Shown here: in pieces, positions 24,898 to 31,583 of the stretch
Numbering within the stretch: position 1 is the stretch's first letter
Layout of the letters: the number at the start of each line of letters is the position of its first letter
Source: Polyangia bacterium
GTDB lineage: Bacteria; Myxococcota_A; Polyangia; Polyangiales; Sandaracinaceae
Assembly: GCA_030426845.1 (NCBI GenBank)
Contig: JAUHXR010000053.1
Coordinates: 1-37,537 of the forward strand
Direction: 5' to 3'
DNA: 37,537 bases
The notes under the pieces: model-generated
The model's input: only the letters and a program-made list of their open reading frames with translations
The model's database searches: none
Told to the model about the DNA's origin: nothing
Translations under genes and position numbers: made by a program

Positions 24898-26253
24898 TCA
24901 GAACCGACCGGAGAGGCGCAGCCCCGACGGCCCGGCCGCGAACGACACGTCGCGCGCGTCCCCGGGGTCGCCGATCGCGAGGGCGACGCCGGCCCCGAGC
25001 GCGAGCGCGGTGGAGCCGAGGAACGCTCCGATCGTCACCATCTGCGCGCGGTCGCTGGACTCGCGCCGCTCGCAGACCGACGCGAGCCGCCCAGCGAGCC
25101 CCGGCTGCGCGCAGGGGTCGGCGCCCGCGGTCGGCAGGGCCTCGAGCTCCTGCGCGCTCGGCGCCGGGTAGGTCAGCGCCTCGAGGGCGACCGGGAGCTG
25201 GCCGAGCGCGAGCGCGACCGAAGTGATCAGCAGGCCGAGGCGCAGGTCGCCGCCCCGCTGGAGGCCGAGGCTGCCGAGCGCGCTCGCCGCGCCCCCGAGG
25301 AGGAAGCCGGAGGTGAAGCGCTGCTCGGAAGCGCCGAGCCCCGGGGTCGTCAGGGCCACGCCGAACGCGCCGCCGACCATGAGCATCGCCGCGCCGAGCT
25401 CGAGCGGGACGATCGCGTGTCCGCGGGTCGACTCCAGCAGTGGGAGCTGGAGCTGGCTGACGACCGCGAGGCCGAGCGAGACACCCAGCTCGTAGTGCGC
25501 CAGCGCGAGCTCGCGCTGCGCCCCGATCGCGCCCGGCGTCGCGCGCGTGGCCGCGTCGCGCGCCCAGGCCGCGGCGGCTCCCGCCCCGGCCAGGCCGGCC
25601 CCCGTCTGGATCAGGTGGCCCTCGAGCCACGGCGTCGTGTGATCGGTGTCGTCGCGTCGCCGCACGCCCTGCACCTCGTCCTCGCGGCCCGGCGTCAGGA
25701 GGAGGTGCACCTCGGCCGGGCGGTCCGCGCCCACGTAGACGTTCGTCCGGCGCGTCGTGTGGCCGGGCGCGCGCGCCTCGACCCGGTGCCAGCCGGCGCT
25801 CGCGAGCACCGTGCCCTGCCCGCGCTCCCACTCGACCGGCGCCTCGTCGAGGGTCACGCGCGCGTCGTGCGGGTGGACGCGGAGGCGCAGCACGCCGGTG
25901 TGCGCGTGGGCCCGCGTGATGCCGTCGGTGGCCGCCCGACGGACCCGCGGGTCGCCGCTCTCGAGAGCGCGCGCGAAGAGCCGCTGCGCGGGGATCGGCC
26001 GCTCGAGCCGGAGCAGCGCGCGACCCATCAGGACGAGCGCCTCCGGGGCGGCCTCGGGGTCGATCGCGCGCGCCATCCGGGCGAGCTCGAGCGCCCGCCC
26101 GGCGTCGCCCTCCGCGAGCGCCTCGGCCGCGACGGCGAGCACCGCGCGGCCGTCCTGCGCGTGGGCGAGCGGGGCGATGGCGACGGTAGAGGCCACCGCG
26201 GAGACGACCGCGAGGGTTACCGCGAAGGCGAGGGCGAGCGCGTGCCGAGGCAT
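24898..26253 (-). CDS. TPR and PEGA-domain membrane protein
   Basis: A 451-residue protein with a signal peptide (MPRHALALAFAVTLAVVSAV, then HAQD). The first 100 residues are TPR-like helices (AEALAEGDAGRALELARMAR, EALVLMGRALLRLE, RLFARALESGD). A PEGA-type beta domain follows (LRLRVHPHDARVTLDEAPV and TVLASAGWHRVEARAPGHTTR). The C-terminal half has four to five hydrophobic segments (such as GAAMLMVGGAFGVALTTPG, LGLLITSVALALGQLPVAL, TIGAFLGSTALALGAGVALA). This set is common in myxobacterial envelope proteins of unknown function. ATG 26253 follows AGGGTGG, a Shine-Dalgarno match; GTG 26304 is an alternative without signal. It converges with the RegA gene and is divergent from the E1 alpha gene across 131 bp. 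Confidence 0.85.
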   Translation of the reverse strand: MPRHALALAFAVTLAVVSAVASTVAIAPLAHAQDGRAVLAVAAEALAEGDAGRALELARMARAIDPEAAPEALVLMGRALLRLERPIPAQRLFARALESGDPRVRRAATDGITRAHAHTGVLRLRVHPHDARVTLDEAPVEWERGQGTVLASAGWHRVEARAPGHTTRRTNVYVGADRPAEVHLLLTPGREDEVQGVRRRDDTDHTTPWLEGHLIQTGAGLAGAGAAAAWARDAATRATPGAIGAQRELALAHYELGVSLGLAVVSQLQLPLLESTRGHAIVPLELGAAMLMVGGAFGVALTTPGLGASEQRFTSGFLLGGAASALGSLGLQRGGDLRLGLLITSVALALGQLPVALEALTYPAPSAQELEALPTAGADPCAQPGLAGRLASVCERRESSDRAQMVTIGAFLGSTALALGAGVALAIGDPGDARDVSFAAGPSGLRLSGRF

Positions 26254-26384
26254 GCGATCCACCCTGCGGTGGAGGCCGGTGCGGACCCACTTACAAAAGG
26301 TCACAATGCCCGCCGTCGAGGGCGCCCGGCGGGCCGTGAGGCATCGCGTCCCCGCCGGTCCGGGAGGTGTGCTACGGGACCCTC

Positions 26385-27455
26385 ATGAGCGAGTTGAGCG
26401 TCGAGATGGGGCGCGAGCCGAGCCCCGCGCCGCGGCAGCTGCCCAAGGAGCAGCTCCTGAAGATCCACGACCTGATGCTCGAGGGGCGGGTGCTCGAGGA
26501 GCGCCTCATCCGGATGCAGCGCCAGGGCGAGGGCTACTTCTGGATCGGCGGCCCCGGCGAGGAGGCGTTCAACGTCTGCCTCGGCCTCCTCATGAAGAAG
26601 GGGCGCGGCCTCGACCACGACTTCTTCCACGGCCACTACCGCTCGAGCGGCACCCTGCTCGCGATGGGCGCGCCGTCGATCGACGCGCTGCGTCAGATGG
26701 CCAACACGAAGACCGACCCGTACTCCGAGGGGCGCAACTTCGTCGGGCACTTCAGCAAGCGCGAGTGGAACGTCGTCCCGATCACCTCGCCGATCGAGGT
26801 GCAGTACTCGATCGCCATCGGGACGGGCATCGCGCAGGCGCGCCACGGCGGCGACGGCATCACGATCGTGACCGGCGGCGACGCGGGGAGCGCCGAGGGC
26901 GACTTCGCGAGCTGCCTCGTCTGGGCGTCGCGGCCGATGCTGCCGCTCCCGATGCTCATCGTCGTGACCAACAACGACTGGGGCATCAGCACCCCGGCCG
27001 AGTCGCAGCACGGCGAGGCCAACGTGTCCGATCGGGGCAAGCCGTTCGGCATGCCGACCGCGGTCTGCGACGGTAACGACCCCGAGGCGTCGTGGTTCGC
27101 GATCCAGGAGGCGATGGACTACGTGCGCCGCGAGCGGAAGCCGTTCGTCCTCGAGGCGCGCCTCTCACGCCTCTACGGCCACAGCAGCTCGTCCGGGTCG
27201 AACTACGTCTCGGAGGAGGTCGACTGCCTCGACGTGATCGCCGAGCGCCTCGAGCGTCGCGGCTGGCGCAGCAAGGACGAGACGGTGGCCAAGCGGACCG
27301 AGCTCGAGGCGTCGATGCAGGGCTGGTACAAGCAGGTCCTCACCGAGCCGAAGCCGCGCCCGGAGGAGATCTGGGACTACGTCTTCGCGACCGAGAACGT
27401 CGTCGCCCAGGATGCGGCGGTCCAGAGCACCGAGAAGACGGCGGGAGATCTCTGA
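26385..27455 (+). CDS. 2-oxoacid dehydrogenase E1 component, alpha subunit
   Basis: A 356-residue protein of the thiamine-diphosphate E1 alpha family. The thiamine motif runs from GGDAGSAEGD (164-173) to TNN (195-197), matching GDGxxxEG...NN with A167 in place of the second G. RVLEERLIRMQRQGEGYF (about residues 35-52), GRNFVGHFSKREWNV and PITSPIEVQYSIAIGTGIA are family phrases. With the next gene it should decarboxylate a 2-oxoacid and load the acyl group on lipoyl-E2; pyruvate, acetoin or branched-chain acids are possible and cannot be separated. The stop overlaps the beta-subunit ATG (TGATG, 27453-27457). No E2 or E3 gene follows in this window. Start ATG 26385 has a loose TACGGG box 6 nt upstream. 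Confidence 0.93.
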   Translation: MSELSVEMGREPSPAPRQLPKEQLLKIHDLMLEGRVLEERLIRMQRQGEGYFWIGGPGEEAFNVCLGLLMKKGRGLDHDFFHGHYRSSGTLLAMGAPSIDALRQMANTKTDPYSEGRNFVGHFSKREWNVVPITSPIEVQYSIAIGTGIAQARHGGDGITIVTGGDAGSAEGDFASCLVWASRPMLPLPMLIVVTNNDWGISTPAESQHGEANVSDRGKPFGMPTAVCDGNDPEASWFAIQEAMDYVRRERKPFVLEARLSRLYGHSSSSGSNYVSEEVDCLDVIAERLERRGWRSKDETVAKRTELEASMQGWYKQVLTEPKPRPEEIWDYVFATENVVAQDAAVQSTEKTAGDL

Positions 27456-28651
27456 TGGCGACGGTGGTGCAGGCGGTCCGCATGGCCCTCCACATGGGCG
27501 AGGCGCACCTCGGGGTGACCGACATCTTCGGCGAGGACGTGGGGCCGCCGCTCGGCGGCGTGTTCACCGCGACCCAGGGCCTCGAGACGGCGTGGAACTC
27601 GCCGCTCGACGAGCGCGGCATCGTGGGCGCGGCGATGGGCCTCGCGCTCGCCGGTCAGAAGCCGGTCGCGGAGATCCAGTTCTGCGACTACGCGTTCAAC
27701 ACGATCGATCTGCTCAAGCTCGCGGGCAACACCTACTGGGCCTGCGCGGGCGACTGGAACGTGCCGATGACCCTGATGACGCCGGTCGGCGCGGGGATCC
27801 ACGGCAGCATCTACCACTCGCACTCGTTCGACGCGCAGGCGACGCGGCTGCCCGGCTGGAAGATCGTGATGCCGAGCAACCCGCGCGACGCCTACGGCTC
27901 GCTCATCGCCGCGATCGAGGATCCGAACCCGGTGATGGTGCTCCTGCCCAAGGCGCTGATGCGCGCGCGGGCCGAGGGCCCCGACGAGCTGATCGGCGGC
28001 GAGCCCGACGCCAAGGAGCTGCGCGCGCGGATCGACGCGCCGATCGGCGACCGCAGCGGCTGGGTCCCGGACTGGCCCGACCTCGCGCTCGAGCGCGTCC
28101 CCGAGGGCACGTCGGCCACCCTGCGCCGCGGCGATCAGGTCTCGGTGGTGACCTTCGGCCGCCTCGCGCGGGTCGCGAAGAAGGCGGCCGAGGAGCTGGC
28201 GGGCGAGGGGATCGACGCGGAGGTCATCGACCTTCGCTGGCTGCACCCCTACGACTGGGCCGCGATCCGCGACTCGGTGAAGAAGACCGGCCGCGCGCTC
28301 TTCCTCAACGAGGACACCGAGATCACCAACTTCGGCGAGCACCTCATCCGGCGGTGCTGCGAGGACCTCTTCGGCGACCTGCGGATCGCGCCGCGGCTCC
28401 ACGCCGGCGCGCACGTCCCGGGGGTCGGCCTCTCCGAGCACCTCGAGGACGCGTCGGTGCCGACCCACGACTCGGTGCTCCGCGCGATCCGCGAGGCCGC
28501 GCTGGCGCCGGAGGTCGGCCGCTCGATGCGCGACGTCCCGCGGGTGGAGCGCCGCGCCCCCACCGTCGACTTCTCGCTCGACCGCGAGGCGCTCGAGGGC
28601 CGCGTGATCACCCACGAGGTCTTCGGCCGCTCGAGCCGCTACCGCGCCTGA
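27455..28651 (+). CDS. 2-oxoacid dehydrogenase E1 component, beta subunit
   Basis: A 398-residue protein of the transketolase-like E1 beta family. Visible signatures: FGEDVG (25-30), TQGLETAW, SPLDERGIVGAAMGLALAG, PVAEIQFCDYAFNTIDLL, PVGAGIHGSIYHSHSFDA, and the C-terminal domain DAEVIDLRWLHPYDW and LFLNEDTEITNFGEH. It pairs with the alpha subunit encoded immediately upstream (overlap of 1 bp). It is longer than usual for this family (about 325-340) because of an extra segment near residues 165-215 (between LPKALMRARAEGP and GDQVSVVTF) and a C-terminal extension after VLRAIREAAL. The chemistry is oxidative decarboxylation of a 2-oxoacid. It ends 2 bp before a perfect inverted repeat. Confidence 0.93.
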   Translation: MATVVQAVRMALHMGEAHLGVTDIFGEDVGPPLGGVFTATQGLETAWNSPLDERGIVGAAMGLALAGQKPVAEIQFCDYAFNTIDLLKLAGNTYWACAGDWNVPMTLMTPVGAGIHGSIYHSHSFDAQATRLPGWKIVMPSNPRDAYGSLIAAIEDPNPVMVLLPKALMRARAEGPDELIGGEPDAKELRARIDAPIGDRSGWVPDWPDLALERVPEGTSATLRRGDQVSVVTFGRLARVAKKAAEELAGEGIDAEVIDLRWLHPYDWAAIRDSVKKTGRALFLNEDTEITNFGEHLIRRCCEDLFGDLRIAPRLHAGAHVPGVGLSEHLEDASVPTHDSVLRAIREAALAPEVGRSMRDVPRVERRAPTVDFSLDREALEGRVITHEVFGRSSRYRA

Positions 28652-28652
28652 G

Positions 28653-28672
28653 CCTACCGAAGGTTCGGTAGG
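28653..28672. promoter_or_regulatory. 20-bp perfect inverted repeat, candidate operator
   Basis: CCTACCGAAGGTTCGGTAGG has 9-bp perfect arms and a 2-bp centre. It lies 12 bp upstream of a -35 candidate and 48 bp before the GbsR/MarR-like ATG. The size and symmetry fit a dimeric MarR-type operator for autoregulation. It could also fold as a hairpin terminating the E1 beta transcript, but no T-run follows. Confidence 0.5.
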
Positions 28673-28684
28673 TTCAGTATCGAC

Positions 28685-28713
28685 TGGACAAACTGGCTCG
28701 GCGCCCCTAGCGT
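28685..28713 (+). promoter_or_regulatory. Promoter candidate TGGACA-17-TAGCGT, leaderless
   Basis: TGGACA (28685-28690), 17-bp spacer, TAGCGT (28708-28713), then CCAGGGC and the ATG at 28721. Both hexamers are reasonable sigma-70-type elements, the only clear -35 in the window. The predicted start of transcription coincides with the start codon. Confidence 0.55.
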
Positions 28714-28720
28714 CCAGGGC

Positions 28721-29215
28721 ATGAGCGTCGAGGACATGAGCGACGACGCCCTCGCGCGGTGGGTCGAAGAGGTCGCCCTGCACTTCGAGGCGGGCGGCTT
28801 GCCGCGCATCGCGGGACGGATCCTCGGGCACCTGCTGGTGTGCGATCCGCCGCATCGCTCGGGGGCGGAGCTCGTCCAGGAGTTGGGCGCGAGCAAGGCG
28901 TCGGTGAGCGCGATGGCGCGCATGCTCTTGACCGCCGGTCTCATCGAGCGCGCGGGGGTGCCCGGCGAGCGCGCGACCTACTACCGCCTGCGCAGCGACG
29001 GCTTCGAGGCCCGCTTCGCGGCCGTGATGAGCTCGATCGTGGCGTTCCGCCCGGTGGCGGACCGCGGCCTCGCCCTGCTCGACCGCGAGGAGCCCGCGCG
29101 CTCCGCCAGGCTCCGCGAGCTGCGCGCGCTGTATCGCTTCTTCGAGCGTGAGATGCCCGTGCTCTTCGCGCGCTATCGCGAGGAGCGGGAGCGCCTGATC
29201 GAGGAGGAGTCGTGA
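28721..29215 (+). CDS. GbsR/MarR-family transcriptional regulator
   Basis: A 164-residue protein with a winged helix-turn-helix. The fold reads LPRIAGRILGHLLVCDPPHR (helix 1), AELVQELGASKASVSAMARM (helix-turn-helix core), LIERAGVPGERATYYRLRSDG (wing). This matches the GbsR subgroup of MarR-like regulators. The C-terminal helices (ARLRELRALYRFFEREMP) should make the dimer. It is the first gene of an operon, and its stop overlaps the ABC ATPase GTG (29212-29215), so it probably controls the exporter and itself through the inverted repeat upstream. The inducing ligand is unknown. The ATG at 28721 is preceded by TAGCGT (7 nt); an ATG at 28736 is possible. Confidence 0.88.
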   Translation: MSVEDMSDDALARWVEEVALHFEAGGLPRIAGRILGHLLVCDPPHRSGAELVQELGASKASVSAMARMLLTAGLIERAGVPGERATYYRLRSDGFEARFAAVMSSIVAFRPVADRGLALLDREEPARSARLRELRALYRFFEREMPVLFARYREERERLIEEES

Positions 29216-30069
29216 TCGAGGTCGCCGGGCTCGAGCTGACCTACCCGCGCGCCGACGCGCCCACCGTCAGGGGGATCGACTTCGAGGTCGCCCAAGGCGA
29301 GATCTTCGGGTTCCTCGGGCCCTCCGGCGCCGGAAAGTCCACGACCCAGAAGGTCCTCATCGGGCTCCTCGCCGGGTACCGCGGGCGAGCGCGCGTGATG
29401 GGGCGCGAGGTGCGCGACTGGGGCCCCGGCTACTACGAGCACATCGGGGTGAGCTTCGAGCTGCCCAACCACTTCGCGCGGCTGACCGCTCGGGAGAATC
29501 TCCAGCACTTCGCGTCGCTGTACGCGGGCGACGTGCTCGACCCGCTGGAGGTCCTCGGCTGGGTTGGCCTCGCGGAGCACGCGGACAAGCGCGTCTCGGA
29601 CTTCAGCAAAGGCATGAAGGTGCGGCTCGGAGTCGCCCGCGCCGTCCAGCATCGCCCCTCGCTGCTGTTCCTCGACGAGCCGACGAGCGGCCTCGACCCG
29701 GTCAACGCGCGGATCGTCAAGGACCTGGCGCTGCGCCTGCGCGACGAGGGCGCGACCATCTTCCTGACCACCCACGACATGACGGTCGCGGACCAGCTCT
29801 GCGACCGGGTCGCGTTCATCACCGACGGCTCGTTGGACGTGGTCGACGCCCCGGCTTCGCTCAAGCGCGCTCACGGGCGCAGGGTGGTGCGGCTCACGGT
29901 CGCCGACGACGGCGGACCGAAGGAGCTCGAGTTCCCACTCGACGGGCTGGCCGACGACGCGGGGTTCCTCGAGACGCTGCGGACGGACCGGGTCGAGGCG
30001 ATCCACTCGCAGGAGACCACGCTCGAGAACGTCTTCATCGAGGTCACGGGCCAGGAGCTGCAGGGGTGA
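29212..30069 (+). CDS. ABC exporter ATP-binding protein
   Basis: A 285-residue ATPase: Walker A GPSGAGKS (36-43), signature FSKGMKVRL (131-139, a variant of LSGGQ), Walker B LLFLDE (151-156) with DEPTSGLDP, and the H-loop TTHD near 188. Its C-terminal extension (residues 220-285) ends VEAIHSQETTLENVFIEVTGQEL, the usual tail of type-7-like multidrug/antibiotic exporter ATPases. It is expected to drive the two permeases that follow. The GTG start overlaps the regulator stop and follows GGAGGAG; its own stop overlaps the next GTG (30066-30069). Substrate cannot be told, but the MarR-type partner suggests a toxic compound or a lipid. Confidence 0.94.
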   Translation: MIEVAGLELTYPRADAPTVRGIDFEVAQGEIFGFLGPSGAGKSTTQKVLIGLLAGYRGRARVMGREVRDWGPGYYEHIGVSFELPNHFARLTARENLQHFASLYAGDVLDPLEVLGWVGLAEHADKRVSDFSKGMKVRLGVARAVQHRPSLLFLDEPTSGLDPVNARIVKDLALRLRDEGATIFLTTHDMTVADQLCDRVAFITDGSLDVVDAPASLKRAHGRRVVRLTVADDGGPKELEFPLDGLADDAGFLETLRTDRVEAIHSQETTLENVFIEVTGQELQG

Positions 30070-30782
30070 GGTTCCTCGGTGCGCTGCGGCTCGACGCGCG
30101 CCTGCAGGCTCGCAACCAGCTCTACCCGATCTCGATCGCGGTGGCCGCGGTCGTCGCGGGCCCGCTCGCGTGGCTCTCTACGCCGGAGGCGCTCGCCCGC
30201 ACCGTGCCGATGGCGCTCCTCGCCTTCGTCGGCGGCAGCACGCTCCTCTACGTCGTCGCGATGGTCGTCCTCGAGCGTGACGACAACACCCTCGGGGCGC
30301 TGCGGGTCTCGCCGCTCCGGCCATGGGAGTACCTCGCGTCCAAGGTCGTCACCCTGACCGCGCTCGCGACGCTCGAGGGTGCGCTGATCGCGGGAGTCAC
30401 CCTCGCCGTGCTGGCGCGCGAGGCCGACGTCCGGCTCCCGAGCCCGCTGCTCCTGGTGGGCCTCGTGCTGCTCGGCGTGATGCACGTCCTCGTCGGGCTC
30501 GTCCTCGTCGCGCGCTACGCGCGGCTCATGGAGGTGTTGCTCCCGATGAGCGCGATCGCCGTCGTCATGCAGCTCCCCGCCCTCTACTTCGTCGGCGCGC
30601 TCGACGTGCCCGCGCTGCTCCTGATCCCCACGGGGGGGCCGACGATGCTCGTGCGCGGCGCCTTCGTGCCGTTGACTGCGTGGCAGTGGGTCTACGCGGT
30701 CGTCGGCTCCGCGGCGTCGATCGGCCTGCTCGCTCACGTCGCGCTGCGGTCGTTCGCGCGCGGCGGGAGGGTGGACCGATGA
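30066..30782 (+). CDS. ABC exporter permease, first subunit
   Basis: A 238-residue membrane protein with six hydrophobic segments (for example YPISIAVAAVVAGPLAWL, VPMALLAFVGGSTLLYVVAM, LLLVGLVLLGVMHVLVGLVL, VVMQLPALYFVGALDVPALL). The motif ERDDNTLGALRVSPLRPWEY matches ABC-2-type permeases, where it lies in the cytoplasmic loop that contacts the ATPase. It is translationally coupled to both neighbours (GTGA at 30066-30069, ATGA at 30779-30782). With the next gene it should form the heterodimeric membrane channel. Drug-exporter permeases of this size are often annotated as fluoroquinolone-type, but no substrate evidence exists here. Confidence 0.88.
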   Translation: MRFLGALRLDARLQARNQLYPISIAVAAVVAGPLAWLSTPEALARTVPMALLAFVGGSTLLYVVAMVVLERDDNTLGALRVSPLRPWEYLASKVVTLTALATLEGALIAGVTLAVLAREADVRLPSPLLLVGLVLLGVMHVLVGLVLVARYARLMEVLLPMSAIAVVMQLPALYFVGALDVPALLLIPTGGPTMLVRGAFVPLTAWQWVYAVVGSAASIGLLAHVALRSFARGGRVDR

Positions 30783-31534
30783 TCTCGATCGTCGCGCGCC
30801 TCGCCCGCAACGACGCCCGGCTGATCCTCCGCGATCGGATGCTCGTCACGCTCCTCGCGATGGTGATCGCGATCGGCCTCGGCGCGCGCTTCGCGCTGCC
30901 GGCGATCGACGCCACGCTGGCCGCGAACGCGGTGCTCCCGAGCGAGAGCGCGCCGTTCCGGTTCGCCGACACCTTCCCCATGTTCGTGACCTTCATCGCG
31001 CTCTGGCAGGGCGCGCTCATGCCGGGCACCGTCTTCGGATTCCTCCTCCTCGACGAGAAGGAGGACGACACGCTGACCGCGACGCGGGTCTGCCCGGTGC
31101 GGCTCGAGCTCTACCTCGCCTACCGGGTCGCGCTGCCGGCCGCGCTCGGCTTCGCCTTCGCGCTCGTCCTCGTCCCGCTCATGGGCCTGCACCCGCTCCC
31201 GCTCTGGCAGCACGTCGCGGTCGCGCTCGGCGCGTCGCTCGTCGCGCCGCTGACCACGCTCAGCCTCGCCGCCTTCGCGGAGAACAAGGTGCAGGGTCTG
31301 GCGCTCACCAAGTTCGGCGGGGTCGCTGGCCTGACGATCCTGGTCGGGTGGTTCGTGCCCGAGCCGCTCCAGTGGCTCCTCGGCCTGTTCCCGCCGTTCC
31401 TCATCTGCAAGGCGTACTGGATGGCCCTCGAGGGTCGTCACCTCTGGTGGCTCGCCCTCGCGGTCGGGACGACGGCGGAGCTCGGCCTGCTCGCGCTCCT
31501 CGTGCGCCGCTTCCGCGCGGTCGCGTTTCGTTGA
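30779..31534 (+). CDS. ABC exporter permease, second subunit
   Basis: A 251-residue membrane protein with about six hydrophobic segments and the ABC-2-like phrase LLLDEKEDDTLTATRVCPVRLELYL, equivalent to the coupling loop of the previous permease. The N-terminus ISIVARLARNDARLILRDRM is typical of this family. The ATG at 30779 overlaps the previous stop as ATGA. It closes the regulator-ATPase-permease-permease operon. The two permeases differ clearly, so the transporter is probably a heterodimer. Confidence 0.88.
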   Translation: MISIVARLARNDARLILRDRMLVTLLAMVIAIGLGARFALPAIDATLAANAVLPSESAPFRFADTFPMFVTFIALWQGALMPGTVFGFLLLDEKEDDTLTATRVCPVRLELYLAYRVALPAALGFAFALVLVPLMGLHPLPLWQHVAVALGASLVAPLTTLSLAAFAENKVQGLALTKFGGVAGLTILVGWFVPEPLQWLLGLFPPFLICKAYWMALEGRHLWWLALAVGTTAELGLLALLVRRFRAVAFR

Positions 31535-31583
31535 GGGCGCGGCTGCGGCTGGTGCGATTCGGGCCACGTGTTATGCCCGGCGC

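Noticed and set aside
26280-26310. AT-rich patch (ACTTACAAAAGGTCACAATG) as a divergent promoter
   Set aside because: It stands out in GC-rich DNA, but no -10/-35 pair with acceptable spacing could be fixed for either gene.
28653-28672. Rho-independent terminator after E1 beta
   Set aside because: The hairpin would have almost no loop and no T-run follows; an operator is the better reading, though not proven.
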